Source of the DNA: Flavobacterium sp.
GTDB taxonomy: Bacteria > Bacteroidota > Bacteroidia > Chitinophagales > Chitinophagaceae
Length of the DNA stretch: 40,416 bases
Assembly: GCA_030053925.1 (NCBI GenBank)
Contig: JASGCX010000005.1
Coordinates: 42,186-82,601, forward strand
Direction of reading: 5' to 3'
The notes under the pieces are model-generated. The model searched no databases, was not told where the DNA came from, and saw only the letters and a list, made by a program, of their open reading frames with translations. The translations under genes and the position numbers were made by a program. Positions 8,183-15,543 of this stretch are shown here, piece by piece; position 1 is the stretch's first letter; each line of letters starts with the position of its first letter.

Positions 8183-9418
8183 TTATTTTTGCAAAATTTG
8201 TTGTACTGTACCAAGTAACACATTAGTACCCAAGGCTAAATCTTCATAAGAAGAATATTCTAAAGGATTATGACTAATGCCATCTTTACTGCGAATGAAA
8301 ATCATTCCATAATCACACACAAACGACATGGACAATGAATCATGAAAAGGCCCACTCATAAGCTCGGGTGCATCGAGGTTTAGTGCTTCGCATTGTTTAC
8401 GAATAATTGCTTTAATCCAATCGGCACAATAGCGTGGCTCGCTATTGGTATCTTCTGAAATTGTATAGGTAAGCTGATGTTTTTGTGTGATTGCTTCTAT
8501 GCTCTCTAACAACTGTTTTTCGTAACGGTTACGGCGTTCTAAATCTATGTCACGTAAATCAACGGTAAACGATACTTCTTCTGGTATTATATTACGAGAA
8601 GCAGGAAACACATTGATGGTGCCAACCGTACCAACAGTGGACGCACAGGGTATTTGCGTAGCTATTTCATTCAATGCAATAATAATTTCGGCAGCACCTA
8701 CAAGGGCATCTTTGCGTATAGCCATAGGCACACTACCAGCATGGCCTGCCATGCCTTTTAGCTTAACAGTAAGCCACAGTGGCCCAGCAATACCAGATAC
8801 TATACCAATGGGTTTATTAGCAATATCTAGCACGGGCCCTTGTTCTATATGCAGTTCTAAAAAGCAGAAAATGCTGCCAGGTTTGTATTCATCTTCTTTA
8901 AACTTAGTAATGTCGCAGCCAAAATCTATTAGTGCTTTTTCTCGTGAAATACCATCTTTATCGGTACGTTGTAGGTCGCCTTCTTCAAGCATACCCAAAA
9001 TACCTTTGCTGCCAAATAAACCTTTATTAAAGCGCCAGCCTTCTTCATCGGCAAAAGAAATTACTTCAATTGTTCTTGTAGGTTTTATATTGTTTTCTGT
9101 AAGCGTTGTTACTACTTCAATGGCACACAAAACCCCGGCAACACCATCGAATCTGCCACCATAGGGCTGCGAATCTAAGTGTGAGCCCATCATAAGTAAA
9201 GGCAATTCAGGATTTGTGCCTTCAAGGGTTCCAATTAAGTTTCCAAAATTGTCAATCTTGGTTGTCATGCCAGCTTCTTCCATCCAAGATGCGGCTAGGT
9301 AAAACGCTTGCTTTTCTAAAGCAGAATGTGCGGGCCTGCAAGTGCCTGTTTCACCAATTTTTCCTATAAGGCTCATGGCTTCAAAATGAGCTTGTAAGCG
9401 AGAAGCATTTATGTTCAT
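8183..9418 (-). CDS. M20-family carbamoyl amidohydrolase, likely N-carbamoyl-beta-alanine amidohydrolase
   Basis: 411 residues of the allantoate amidohydrolase/hydantoinase-carbamoylase group of M20 metallopeptidases. Metal ligands are visible: His in MMGSHLDSQPYGGRFDGVAG (about 78) with its paired Asp, the Glu pair in DEEGWRF (about 128), His in LELHIEQGP (about 190), and a late His in DGISHNPLEYSS. Relatives hydrolyse N-carbamoyl amino acids or allantoate with two metals. Because it sits with preA, preT and hydA, I infer the third step of reductive pyrimidine breakdown: N-carbamoyl-beta-alanine to beta-alanine, CO2 and ammonia. It is the last gene of the minus-strand run, separated from preA by an unrelated gene (9550-10146). 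Allantoate as substrate cannot be excluded by sequence alone. Confidence 0.88.
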   Translation of the reverse strand: MNINASRLQAHFEAMSLIGKIGETGTCRPAHSALEKQAFYLAASWMEEAGMTTKIDNFGNLIGTLEGTNPELPLLMMGSHLDSQPYGGRFDGVAGVLCAIEVVTTLTENNIKPTRTIEVISFADEEGWRFNKGLFGSKGILGMLEEGDLQRTDKDGISREKALIDFGCDITKFKEDEYKPGSIFCFLELHIEQGPVLDIANKPIGIVSGIAGPLWLTVKLKGMAGHAGSVPMAIRKDALVGAAEIIIALNEIATQIPCASTVGTVGTINVFPASRNIIPEEVSFTVDLRDIDLERRNRYEKQLLESIEAITQKHQLTYTISEDTNSEPRYCADWIKAIIRKQCEALNLDAPELMSGPFHDSLSMSFVCDYGMIFIRSKDGISHNPLEYSSYEDLALGTNVLLGTVQQILQK

Positions 9419-9549
9419 GTTGCAATATTTTATGTGTTTGGTTATTGGTTATTGTACTACTATTTAGTGTCTGTTGCGTTGCACACTTGTACGTTCAGTT
9501 GTAAATTTTAAGTATTAAACGTCAAAAAATTGTAAAGTTAAACCATGTA

Positions 9550-10146
9550 CTACAATAACAACTTGGGATATTCATTTAAAAATTTCCCAAACATCCAAAG
9601 GGCGTCATCTAATTGTTTAGAAGTAAAACTTTCATCCATATTTTCTACACAGTTCAAATAAAATGGCAAGTATTCATTAAAATAAATTTTCATTCTGGAT
9701 TTGTCATAGATAGGAAGTGCTGAGTTAATTTCCTGTTCGACAATATATTTAAAAGCTCTATAAACATGCTGATCAAAAATGGGATATTGTTTTGGTTGAA
9801 TTATATGCATCAAAAATATCCGCCATACTGAACTAATATTATTAAACTCATCATTAAATCTATCTTCTTCCCAATTATTTTTTAATTCATTGATGATTGG
9901 AAGTTTTTTATTTAGTTTCTCTTGGAATGAAATTTCTTTTTTAGAACTCAGAGGCATTCCATTTTTCCATACAAATAAATTTTGCAAATCGGTGGTAGTA
10001 TACTGTGTTTTATATATAATATCAGTATATAGTTCCATGTTTAAATAATTATAACCCTTTGCCCAAGTATTTATAAATTCATTCAAACTTGCAAACGTAT
10101 TTCGTTCAAACGTTACAAATAAATATTTAGATTCTAATTGAGCCAT
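9550..10146 (-). CDS. uncharacterised protein, possible insertion in the pyrimidine locus
   Basis: 198 residues, no signal peptide or membrane segment. It is rich in Lys, Asn, Phe and Tyr, and its DNA is more AT-rich than the metabolic genes either side. A PIFDQHVYRAFKYI motif near residue 130 recalls the D-x-x-V-x-R-x-F helix seen in helix-hairpin-helix DNA glycosylase-like proteins, but other motifs of that fold are not clear, so I give no function. It interrupts the pyrimidine genes between preA and the amidohydrolase, in the same orientation. A 15-base perfect inverted repeat (9473-9487 and 10182-10196) lies on either side, which suggests it arrived as a unit. Confidence 0.6.
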   Translation of the reverse strand: MAQLESKYLFVTFERNTFASLNEFINTWAKGYNYLNMELYTDIIYKTQYTTTDLQNLFVWKNGMPLSSKKEISFQEKLNKKLPIINELKNNWEEDRFNDEFNNISSVWRIFLMHIIQPKQYPIFDQHVYRAFKYIVEQEINSALPIYDKSRMKIYFNEYLPFYLNCVENMDESFTSKQLDDALWMFGKFLNEYPKLLL

Positions 10147-10326
10147 GCTGATAATTTACTAAATAAACATTCATCAACCGCAGTGTGCAACGCAACTACA
10201 GTTACATGCTTATTCTACTGTTGGTTACATAAACAAAACTATACCATGTAGATTGCTTCGTTCCTCGCAAAGATGGGAAAATCCGTTTTCATCTATCCAA
10301 TCTGCGTTATCGGTGTTCCAATCAAT
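10147..10326. repeat. gap downstream of preA holding a solo terminal-repeat copy and an inverted-repeat arm
   Basis: Bases 10182-10196 are the right arm of the inverted repeat around the neighbouring gene. Bases 10299-10318, read on the minus strand, are GAACACCGATAACGCAGATT, which matches 17 of 20 positions of the left terminal repeat of the element at 16980-17427. The copy starts nine bases after the preA stop codon. In between (10251-10278) is a short phrase I recognise as a dispersed Bacteroidota repeat (AGATTGCTTCGTTCCTCG). Confidence 0.6.
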
Positions 10327-11595
10327 CTAATGGTCATTCAACGGTAAACCCTGTTCTTGCCATTGTTTCCAGTTGATGTATTCTGGTGCTACACGGTGTT
10401 CTTCCATAGTAATGCAGCTATCAACAGGGCATACAATTTGGCATAAATTACAGCCTACACATTCTTCATCTTTTATGGTGTAAGTGTTGTAGGGATTGCC
10501 TTTGGCGATATTGATAGATTGGTGCGATGTATCTTCGCAGGCAATGTAGCAAAGGCCACAGTGAATACATTTATCCTGATTGATTTTGGCAATGTGGTGG
10601 TAGTTAATATCAAGGTCTTCCCAATGGGTTATTTTGTCTACACTTTTACCAACAAAGTCTTCAATGGTTGCGTAGCCTTTTTCATCCATCCAGTTGTTTA
10701 AACCTTCGCACATATCTTCTACAATTCTAAAACCGTGCTTCATAGCGGCTGTACACACTTGCACGGTGGTGCTACCGAGTAACATAAATTCAACTGCATC
10801 TTTCCAAGTACTTACGCCACCAATACCAGAAATAGGCACTTTATTAGTAACCGGATTTTGTGCAATGGTGGTTAACATTTTTAGGGCAATAGGTTTTACA
10901 GCAGGGCCACAGTAGCCACCAAATACGCTTTTGCCAGCCACATAAGGGTTGGGTACCAATGTAGCTAAATCAATACCAGTAACGCTTTGAATGGTGTTAA
11001 TTAAACTTAGCGCATGTGTACCTGCTTCTACACAAGCTTTGCCAGTAGGCACTACGCTGTGTACATTGGGCGTTAATTTTGTAATAACAGGTATGGTTGC
11101 TTTTTCCATTACCCATTCTACCACCATACGAGCAATTTCGGGATCTTGCCCCACGGCTGCACCCAAGCCACGTTCTGTCATACCATGTGGGCAACCAAAG
11201 TTGAGTTCAAAGCCCATAGCGCCAGCATCTTCACATTGCTTAATGAGTTTGTGCCAAGAAGCGGGGTTATTGTCGGCCATCAGCGATACAATCATCGCTC
11301 TATCTGGAAACAATTTCACACACTCAGTGATTTCTTTTAGGTTAATAGCAAGCGGTCTATCGCTAATCAGTTCAATATTATTAAAGCCCATTACACGGTG
11401 GCCACCATAATCAACAGATGAATAACGGCTAGACACATTTTTTACCTGGGAGCCAAGTGTTTTCCAAACAACACCGCCCCAGCCTGCTTCAAAAGCACGT
11501 AGCACATTTATTTTTTTGTCGGTTGGTGGCGCACTAGCCAGCCAGAATGGATTTGGTGATTTAATGCCTAGGAAATTTGCTGATATGTTTGCCAT
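10327..11595 (-). CDS. preA: NAD-dependent dihydropyrimidine dehydrogenase subunit PreA
   Basis: 422 residues from the ATG at 11593-11595 (MANISANFLG). An upstream in-frame ATG would add 12 residues encoded by a repeat, so I reject it. The FMN-binding DHODH-like barrel spans about 1-310; the catalytic Cys is in NFGCPHGMTERGLGAA (about 133), with phosphate-binding ISGIGG near 250. The C-terminus carries two 4Fe-4S motifs, CIHCGLCYIAC and CVGCNLCQIVCP, about 340-400. With PreT it reduces uracil and thymine to the 5,6-dihydro forms using NADH. The stop codon is followed nine bases later by a terminal-repeat fragment, and the start is 206 bp from preT, with the gap filled by an inverted-repeat element. 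Confidence 0.95.
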   Translation of the reverse strand: MANISANFLGIKSPNPFWLASAPPTDKKINVLRAFEAGWGGVVWKTLGSQVKNVSSRYSSVDYGGHRVMGFNNIELISDRPLAINLKEITECVKLFPDRAMIVSLMADNNPASWHKLIKQCEDAGAMGFELNFGCPHGMTERGLGAAVGQDPEIARMVVEWVMEKATIPVITKLTPNVHSVVPTGKACVEAGTHALSLINTIQSVTGIDLATLVPNPYVAGKSVFGGYCGPAVKPIALKMLTTIAQNPVTNKVPISGIGGVSTWKDAVEFMLLGSTTVQVCTAAMKHGFRIVEDMCEGLNNWMDEKGYATIEDFVGKSVDKITHWEDLDINYHHIAKINQDKCIHCGLCYIACEDTSHQSINIAKGNPYNTYTIKDEECVGCNLCQIVCPVDSCITMEEHRVAPEYINWKQWQEQGLPLNDH

Positions 11596-11603
11596 ACAAT
11601 TAA

Positions 11604-11837
11604 TTTTTGCCACGAATGCACGAATTGGCACGAATGGTATTAATAAAGAACGCTTTTATGTTTCTTACAAATACCAATGATGGTACTCATGAGTTTAGAT
11701 TTTTGCCACGAATGCACTAATTGGCACGAATGGTTTTTAGCTATCGGCTATTTCATTATTTTGTTAGAGTACTCAAATGAACACAGATATTGGTGTTAAA
11801 ATTATTTATTCGTGGTAATTCGTGCATTCGTGGCAAT
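11604..11837. mobile_element. empty inverted-repeat (MITE-like) element between preT and preA
   Basis: Two 34-base direct copies (11604-11637 and 11700-11733, one mismatch) of a unit built from CACGAAT words lie on the preA side. An inverted copy lies at about 11808-11837 on the preT side, with 18 bases (GCCACGAATGCACGAATT) identical in inverted orientation. No open frame lies between. The inverted copy lies inside the end of preT and encodes its last residues; the stop codon is at 11802-11804, immediately beyond the copy. Confidence 0.7.
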
Positions 11838-13175
11838 AAAATTCAAGATTGCTTTAGCACCATCTTTACCTGCCTGCACTGCATCTACTACTTCTTTACC
11901 ACCATTAACACAATCACCACCAGAAAATACACCGGTTAAGTTAGTAGCTGTTTTATCTTTTACCAATACTTTACCGCTTTTGTTTTGTAACTGATTACTA
12001 GTTACCAAGCTTTCATAAGGCATTTGCCCTGCGGCTTTAATAACCATATCTACTTCTAAGGTAAACGTTTCTCCCGTTGGTATTGGGCTTCTTCTGCCAC
12101 TAACATCAGGCTCACCAAGTTGCATAGTATGGCAAATGAGTTTTGTTAGTTTACCGTTTTCGCCAACCACTTCTTTAGGTGCTGCCAACCAAATAATGTT
12201 GCAGCCATCTAGCTTTGCAATGTTTAATTCATGTTCGGTACAAGGCATTTCTTCTTGCGTTCTTCTGTACACTAATGTTACTTCTTTTGCTCCCAAACGT
12301 TTGGCTTGTGTGGCAGCATCTATTGCCGTCATGCCCATACCAATTACGGCTACTTTATCGCCTACTGCAAGTGCCGAAAAATGGTTGGTGCGAAGCTGAT
12401 AAATAAACGAAATAGCATCAACCACACCATCTAAATGTTCACCAGGAATTTCTAACTGACGAGCCAAACCAACGCCAAATGCAAGATACACGGCATCATA
12501 GTTGGCTTGTAGCTCTTTCAAAGTAACATCTTTACCTAATGCCTGGTTATACTTGATGTGAATACCACCAATGCTAGTAATGTAGTTCACTTCATCTTCG
12601 CAAAACTCTGGCGTTACCTTATATGCTGCTATGCCATAAGTCATTAAGCCACCGCCTTTGGCTTCTTTCTCATATATGGTTACATCTACCCCTTCGCGGC
12701 TTAATGTATGTGCGCAGCTTAAACCAGCAGGGCCAGCACCTACAATGGCCACTTTGCCTCTAACCCCCGAAGGGGGATTTTTACGTTCAAAAAGTTGCCA
12801 GTTATTTTTCATGGCTATTTCTGTAGAGTAGCGTTGCAATTTGGCAATAGTAATAGGTGGTTGGTCCATTAAATTGTACACGCAAGCACCTTCGCATAAT
12901 TTTTCTACAGGGCACACTTTGCTACAACCTGCACCCATAATGTTGGATGAGAAAATAGTGTGCGCAGAGCCTTTAATATTTTCGGTGGTGATTTGCTTTA
13001 TAAACTTAGGCACATTAATACTTGTAGGACACAGTTTGGTACAAGGTGCATCGTAGCAGAATAGGCATCTATTGGCTTCTGTTAGCGCTGCATCTTTGGT
13101 TTCAAAAGGCTGATGAATGTCAGCAAAATTGTGCTTGTATTGCTCTGCGGTTAAGCGTTTGTTTTGAATAGCCAT
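11802..13175 (-). CDS. preT: NAD-dependent dihydropyrimidine dehydrogenase subunit PreT
   Basis: 457 residues. The N-terminal Fe-S domain has CLFCYDAPCTKLCP (about 37-50) and CSKVCPVEKLCEGAC (about 84-98). An FAD Rossmann motif VAIVGAGPAG (about 143) and an NAD(P)H motif VAVIGMGMTAIDAA (about 281) follow, and the end has the flavin-site GVFSGGDCVNGGKEVVDAV. PreT passes electrons from NADH to PreA. Two oddities are visible. Residues 133-140 (NPPSGVRG), in the linker between the Fe-S and FAD domains, are encoded by a C/G-rich palindromic repeat that also occurs in the aminotransferase gene. The C-terminal tail IATNARITTNK is encoded by a copy of the CACGAAT repeat, which may also have supplied the TAA stop. 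Confidence 0.95.
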   Translation of the reverse strand: MAIQNKRLTAEQYKHNFADIHQPFETKDAALTEANRCLFCYDAPCTKLCPTSINVPKFIKQITTENIKGSAHTIFSSNIMGAGCSKVCPVEKLCEGACVYNLMDQPPITIAKLQRYSTEIAMKNNWQLFERKNPPSGVRGKVAIVGAGPAGLSCAHTLSREGVDVTIYEKEAKGGGLMTYGIAAYKVTPEFCEDEVNYITSIGGIHIKYNQALGKDVTLKELQANYDAVYLAFGVGLARQLEIPGEHLDGVVDAISFIYQLRTNHFSALAVGDKVAVIGMGMTAIDAATQAKRLGAKEVTLVYRRTQEEMPCTEHELNIAKLDGCNIIWLAAPKEVVGENGKLTKLICHTMQLGEPDVSGRRSPIPTGETFTLEVDMVIKAAGQMPYESLVTSNQLQNKSGKVLVKDKTATNLTGVFSGGDCVNGGKEVVDAVQAGKDGAKAILNFIATNARITTNK

Positions 13176-13247
13176 ATTATTTGTTTTGCCAAGTGCACAC
13201 TAATTTGGTGCAAATGGTTTGTTGAATATTGATTTATTGGTACAAGG

Positions 13248-13593
13248 AAACCACAACGGCACAACGACAGAACGACATCACAACGTTTATGGTGAAGCAA
13301 CAGAACCACAACGGTAGAACTCAACCACAACGGTAAAACTCAACCACAACGGCACAGCGACAGAACGATATCACAACGTTTACGGTGAAGCAACGGCACA
13401 ACGACAGAACGATATCACAACGTTTATGGTAAAGCAACAGAACCACAACGGCACAAAAGGAAACCACAACGACACAACGATATCACAACGTTTACGGTGA
13501 AGCAACGGCACAAAGTTTCAAAACGTTTACGGCCAAACAACAAAACGAAATAACATCGTTGTGAAGCGTTGTTTCGTTATGCCGTTGTGGTTT
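13248..13593. mobile_element. ACAACG-repeat array with inverted ends between hydA and preT
   Basis: The left end (13248-13285) and the reverse complement of the right end (13557-13593) both begin AAACCACAACGGCA and continue with similar AACG words, so the block is bounded by imperfect inverted repeats of about 37 bases. The interior is a set of diverged direct repeats (CACAACG, CAGAACGATATCACAACG, TTTACGGTGAAGCAACGG). There is no open frame. It ends 11 bases from the hydA stop codon. A further decayed CACGAAT-type copy lies at about 13186-13216, next to the preT start. Confidence 0.7.
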
Positions 13594-13604
13594 GACTTTA
13601 TGGT

Positions 13605-14987
13605 TTAAATTTTACCATCTACTTTATTACGCTTAATAAACTTGCCATAGCCTTTCTCTACTTTACATTCGTTGTTGTGAATGGCTACTTTACCTCTTAA
13701 TAAAACTGTTTTTACTTTACCTGTTAGCTGCCAACCTTCGTAGCCACTATAGTCTACATTCATGTGGTGTGTGGCTGCCGAAATGGTATGCTTTTCGTTT
13801 GTATCAAACAACACAATATCGGCATCGCTACCTACAGCAATCGTTCCTTTTTTTGGAAACATACCAAAGATTTTTGCCGCATTGGTGCTTGCAACTTCTA
13901 CGTATTTATTCAATGAAATTTTGCCCTTATTAACGCCTTCACTAAACAATAATTCCATTCTATTTTCTATTGCTGGATGGCCATTGGGTATTTTAGAAAA
14001 ATCGTGTTTGCCCATCAATTTTTGTTCCCACATAAAAGGGCAATGGTCTGTGGCTACCACTTGCACCAAGCCTTGATTAATGCCAGCCCACAACGTTGCT
14101 TGGTCTTTTTTTTCACGCAGTGGTGGGCTCATAACCCACTTAGCGCCTTCAAAGTTTTGTTGGTATACGCTAGCATCTAAAATTAAGTATTGAATACAAG
14201 TTTCTACAAACAGTTTTTGATTGCGTTTTGTAGCATTACGCACAGCATTTAAAGCACCCTCGCAAGTAAGGTGTACAATATAACCTGGGCAGCCTGTATA
14301 GTTTGCCATATCTGCAAAGCGACTACTTGCTTCGGCTTCTGTTACTTCTGGTTGCGATAAGTAATGATACAATGGCGCAAACTTAGCTTCGGCTTTATGT
14401 TTGTCTATTAGGTAATCAATCATGTTGCCATTAGTAGCATGTACATTTATTAGGCCACCATGTTTTTTTACTTCAAGCATTAGGTCTATCATCTGCCTGT
14501 CATCTATCATTAATGCGCCTTTATAGGCCATAAATGTTTTAAAAGAGGTGATGCCTTCTTCGTTTATAAAATGCTGAATTTCTTTTTTAGTATCGGGGTT
14601 AAAATCAGTAACAGCCATGTGAAAACTATAATCGCCAACGGCGTTATTATTGCTACGGCTTTTCCATTCTTGTAATGCTGCTTGCAAACTATTGCCTTGC
14701 TTTTGCAAGATGAAATCTATTACAGTAGTTGTACCACCAAATAATGCAGCACGTGTACCTGTTTCATAATTATCGCTGCTGTAAGTACCCATAAATGGCA
14801 TATCTAAATGCACATGCGGATCGATACCACCTGGCATAACTAGCTTACCTGTTGCATCAATTATTTCATTGGCGGTAAGGTTTAGGTTTTTGCCAATGGC
14901 TGTAATGGTTTCACCTTCTATGAAAACATCGGCTACATAATTATCGGTAGCAGTAATAATTCTTCCGTTTTTAATTAAGATACTCAT
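13605..14987 (-). CDS. hydA: dihydropyrimidinase
   Basis: 460 residues from the ATG at 14985-14987 (MSILIKNGRI); a longer frame adds 17 residues encoded by repeat DNA and is rejected. This is a cyclic amidohydrolase with all metal ligands visible: HVH in GGIDPHVHLD (about 58-60), the carbamylated Lys in SFKTFMAYKGALMID (about 149), His in INVHATNG (about 182), His in YIVHLT (about 238) and Asp in VVATDHCPF (about 315). It opens dihydrouracil or dihydrothymine to the N-carbamoyl beta-amino acid. It follows the permease and precedes preT in the same direction, with repeat elements on both sides. D-hydantoinase activity is an alternative reaction of the same family. Confidence 0.95.
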   Translation of the reverse strand: MSILIKNGRIITATDNYVADVFIEGETITAIGKNLNLTANEIIDATGKLVMPGGIDPHVHLDMPFMGTYSSDNYETGTRAALFGGTTTVIDFILQKQGNSLQAALQEWKSRSNNNAVGDYSFHMAVTDFNPDTKKEIQHFINEEGITSFKTFMAYKGALMIDDRQMIDLMLEVKKHGGLINVHATNGNMIDYLIDKHKAEAKFAPLYHYLSQPEVTEAEASSRFADMANYTGCPGYIVHLTCEGALNAVRNATKRNQKLFVETCIQYLILDASVYQQNFEGAKWVMSPPLREKKDQATLWAGINQGLVQVVATDHCPFMWEQKLMGKHDFSKIPNGHPAIENRMELLFSEGVNKGKISLNKYVEVASTNAAKIFGMFPKKGTIAVGSDADIVLFDTNEKHTISAATHHMNVDYSGYEGWQLTGKVKTVLLRGKVAIHNNECKVEKGYGKFIKRNKVDGKI

Positions 14988-14993
14988 AAGTCT

Positions 14994-15149
14994 AAGTTTA
15001 ACCGCAAAGGGCACTAAGTCTTTCGCTAAGAAACGCAAAGACTATAAACCATTTACGACACGTTTTATTCCAAGTTTAACCGCAAAGGGCACTAAGTCTT
15101 TCGCTAAGAAACGCAAAGACTATAAGCCATTTACGACACGTTTTATTCC
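14994..15149. repeat. 78-bp tandem duplication
   Basis: Bases 14994-15071 and 15072-15149 are identical except for one A/G difference. The unit contains the element's left terminal repeat and the last ten codons of the GxxExxY gene, so the duplication arose after the element was in place and is recent. The left copy lies against the hydA start codon. Confidence 0.95.
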
Positions 15150-15543
15150 ATCCTTCCATCTTACAACATTAAAATTTATAAGCAATCCCAGTTTATAACC
15201 ACCTAGTTTCATGTATGTAAGTGTTTGTGCTAAGTGAACATCATTTAACGATTCTACACTTTTAATCTCTATCACTAGTTTTCTTTCAACAAGTAAATCT
15301 ATTCTATAACCGACCTCTAGTTTCACTTCTTCAAAAACCAATGGCATTGGTTTTTCTTTTTCTACAAACAAACCACTGGTTGATAATTTGTAAAACAGAC
15401 ATTTTTGATAAGCACTTTCTAACAAACCAGCACCCAAGCCGGTATGAACTTTCATTGCTAGCCCAATTACCTTATGTGACAACTCATTTTCTAGCATTTC
15501 CTTTGCATTCTTTGCGTAAAAACTCAGCGGTCTTTGCGGTTAG
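14998..15543. mobile_element. GxxExxY element with CGCAAAG-type inverted repeats (intact)
   Basis: The left end (from 14998, TTAACCGCAAAG) and the reverse complement of the right end (15501-15543, CTAACCGCAAAG) match at about 30 of 43 positions without gaps and share the 11-mer TAACCGCAAAG. Between them lies one intact GxxExxY gene, and the left end is duplicated. The right repeat runs into the permease gene and encodes its last residues, NRKDR, and its TGA stop. No transposase or recombinase is present. Confidence 0.7.
15120..15497 (-). CDS. GxxExxY protein, PD-(D/E)XK nuclease family
   Basis: 125 residues, normal for the family. The naming motif is GAGLLESAYQKCL at about 22-34. The nuclease-like core is RIDLLVERKLVIEIKSVE (about 67-84), giving the D and ExK of the PD-(D/E)XK active site, followed by the AQTLTYMKLGGYKLGLLINF helix-strand. 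No cellular role has been established that I know of. It is enclosed by inverted repeats between hydA and the permease, and its last ten codons are part of a tandem duplication. A defective relative lies 1.5 kb away between the permease and the aminotransferase. I infer that the nuclease belongs to the repeat element, not to pyrimidine metabolism. Confidence 0.85.
   Translation of the reverse strand: MLENELSHKVIGLAMKVHTGLGAGLLESAYQKCLFYKLSTSGLFVEKEKPMPLVFEEVKLEVGYRIDLLVERKLVIEIKSVESLNDVHLAQTLTYMKLGGYKLGLLINFNVVRWKDGIKRVVNGL

Noticed and set aside
11596..11631. Upstream ATG extending preA by 12 residues
   Set aside because: The extra residues are translated from the CACGAAT repeat; PreA proteins begin near MANISANFLG.
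14988..15038. Extended N-terminus of dihydropyrimidinase
   Set aside because: The 17 extra residues come from the duplicated CGCAAAG repeat; MSILIKNGRI is the normal start of the family.
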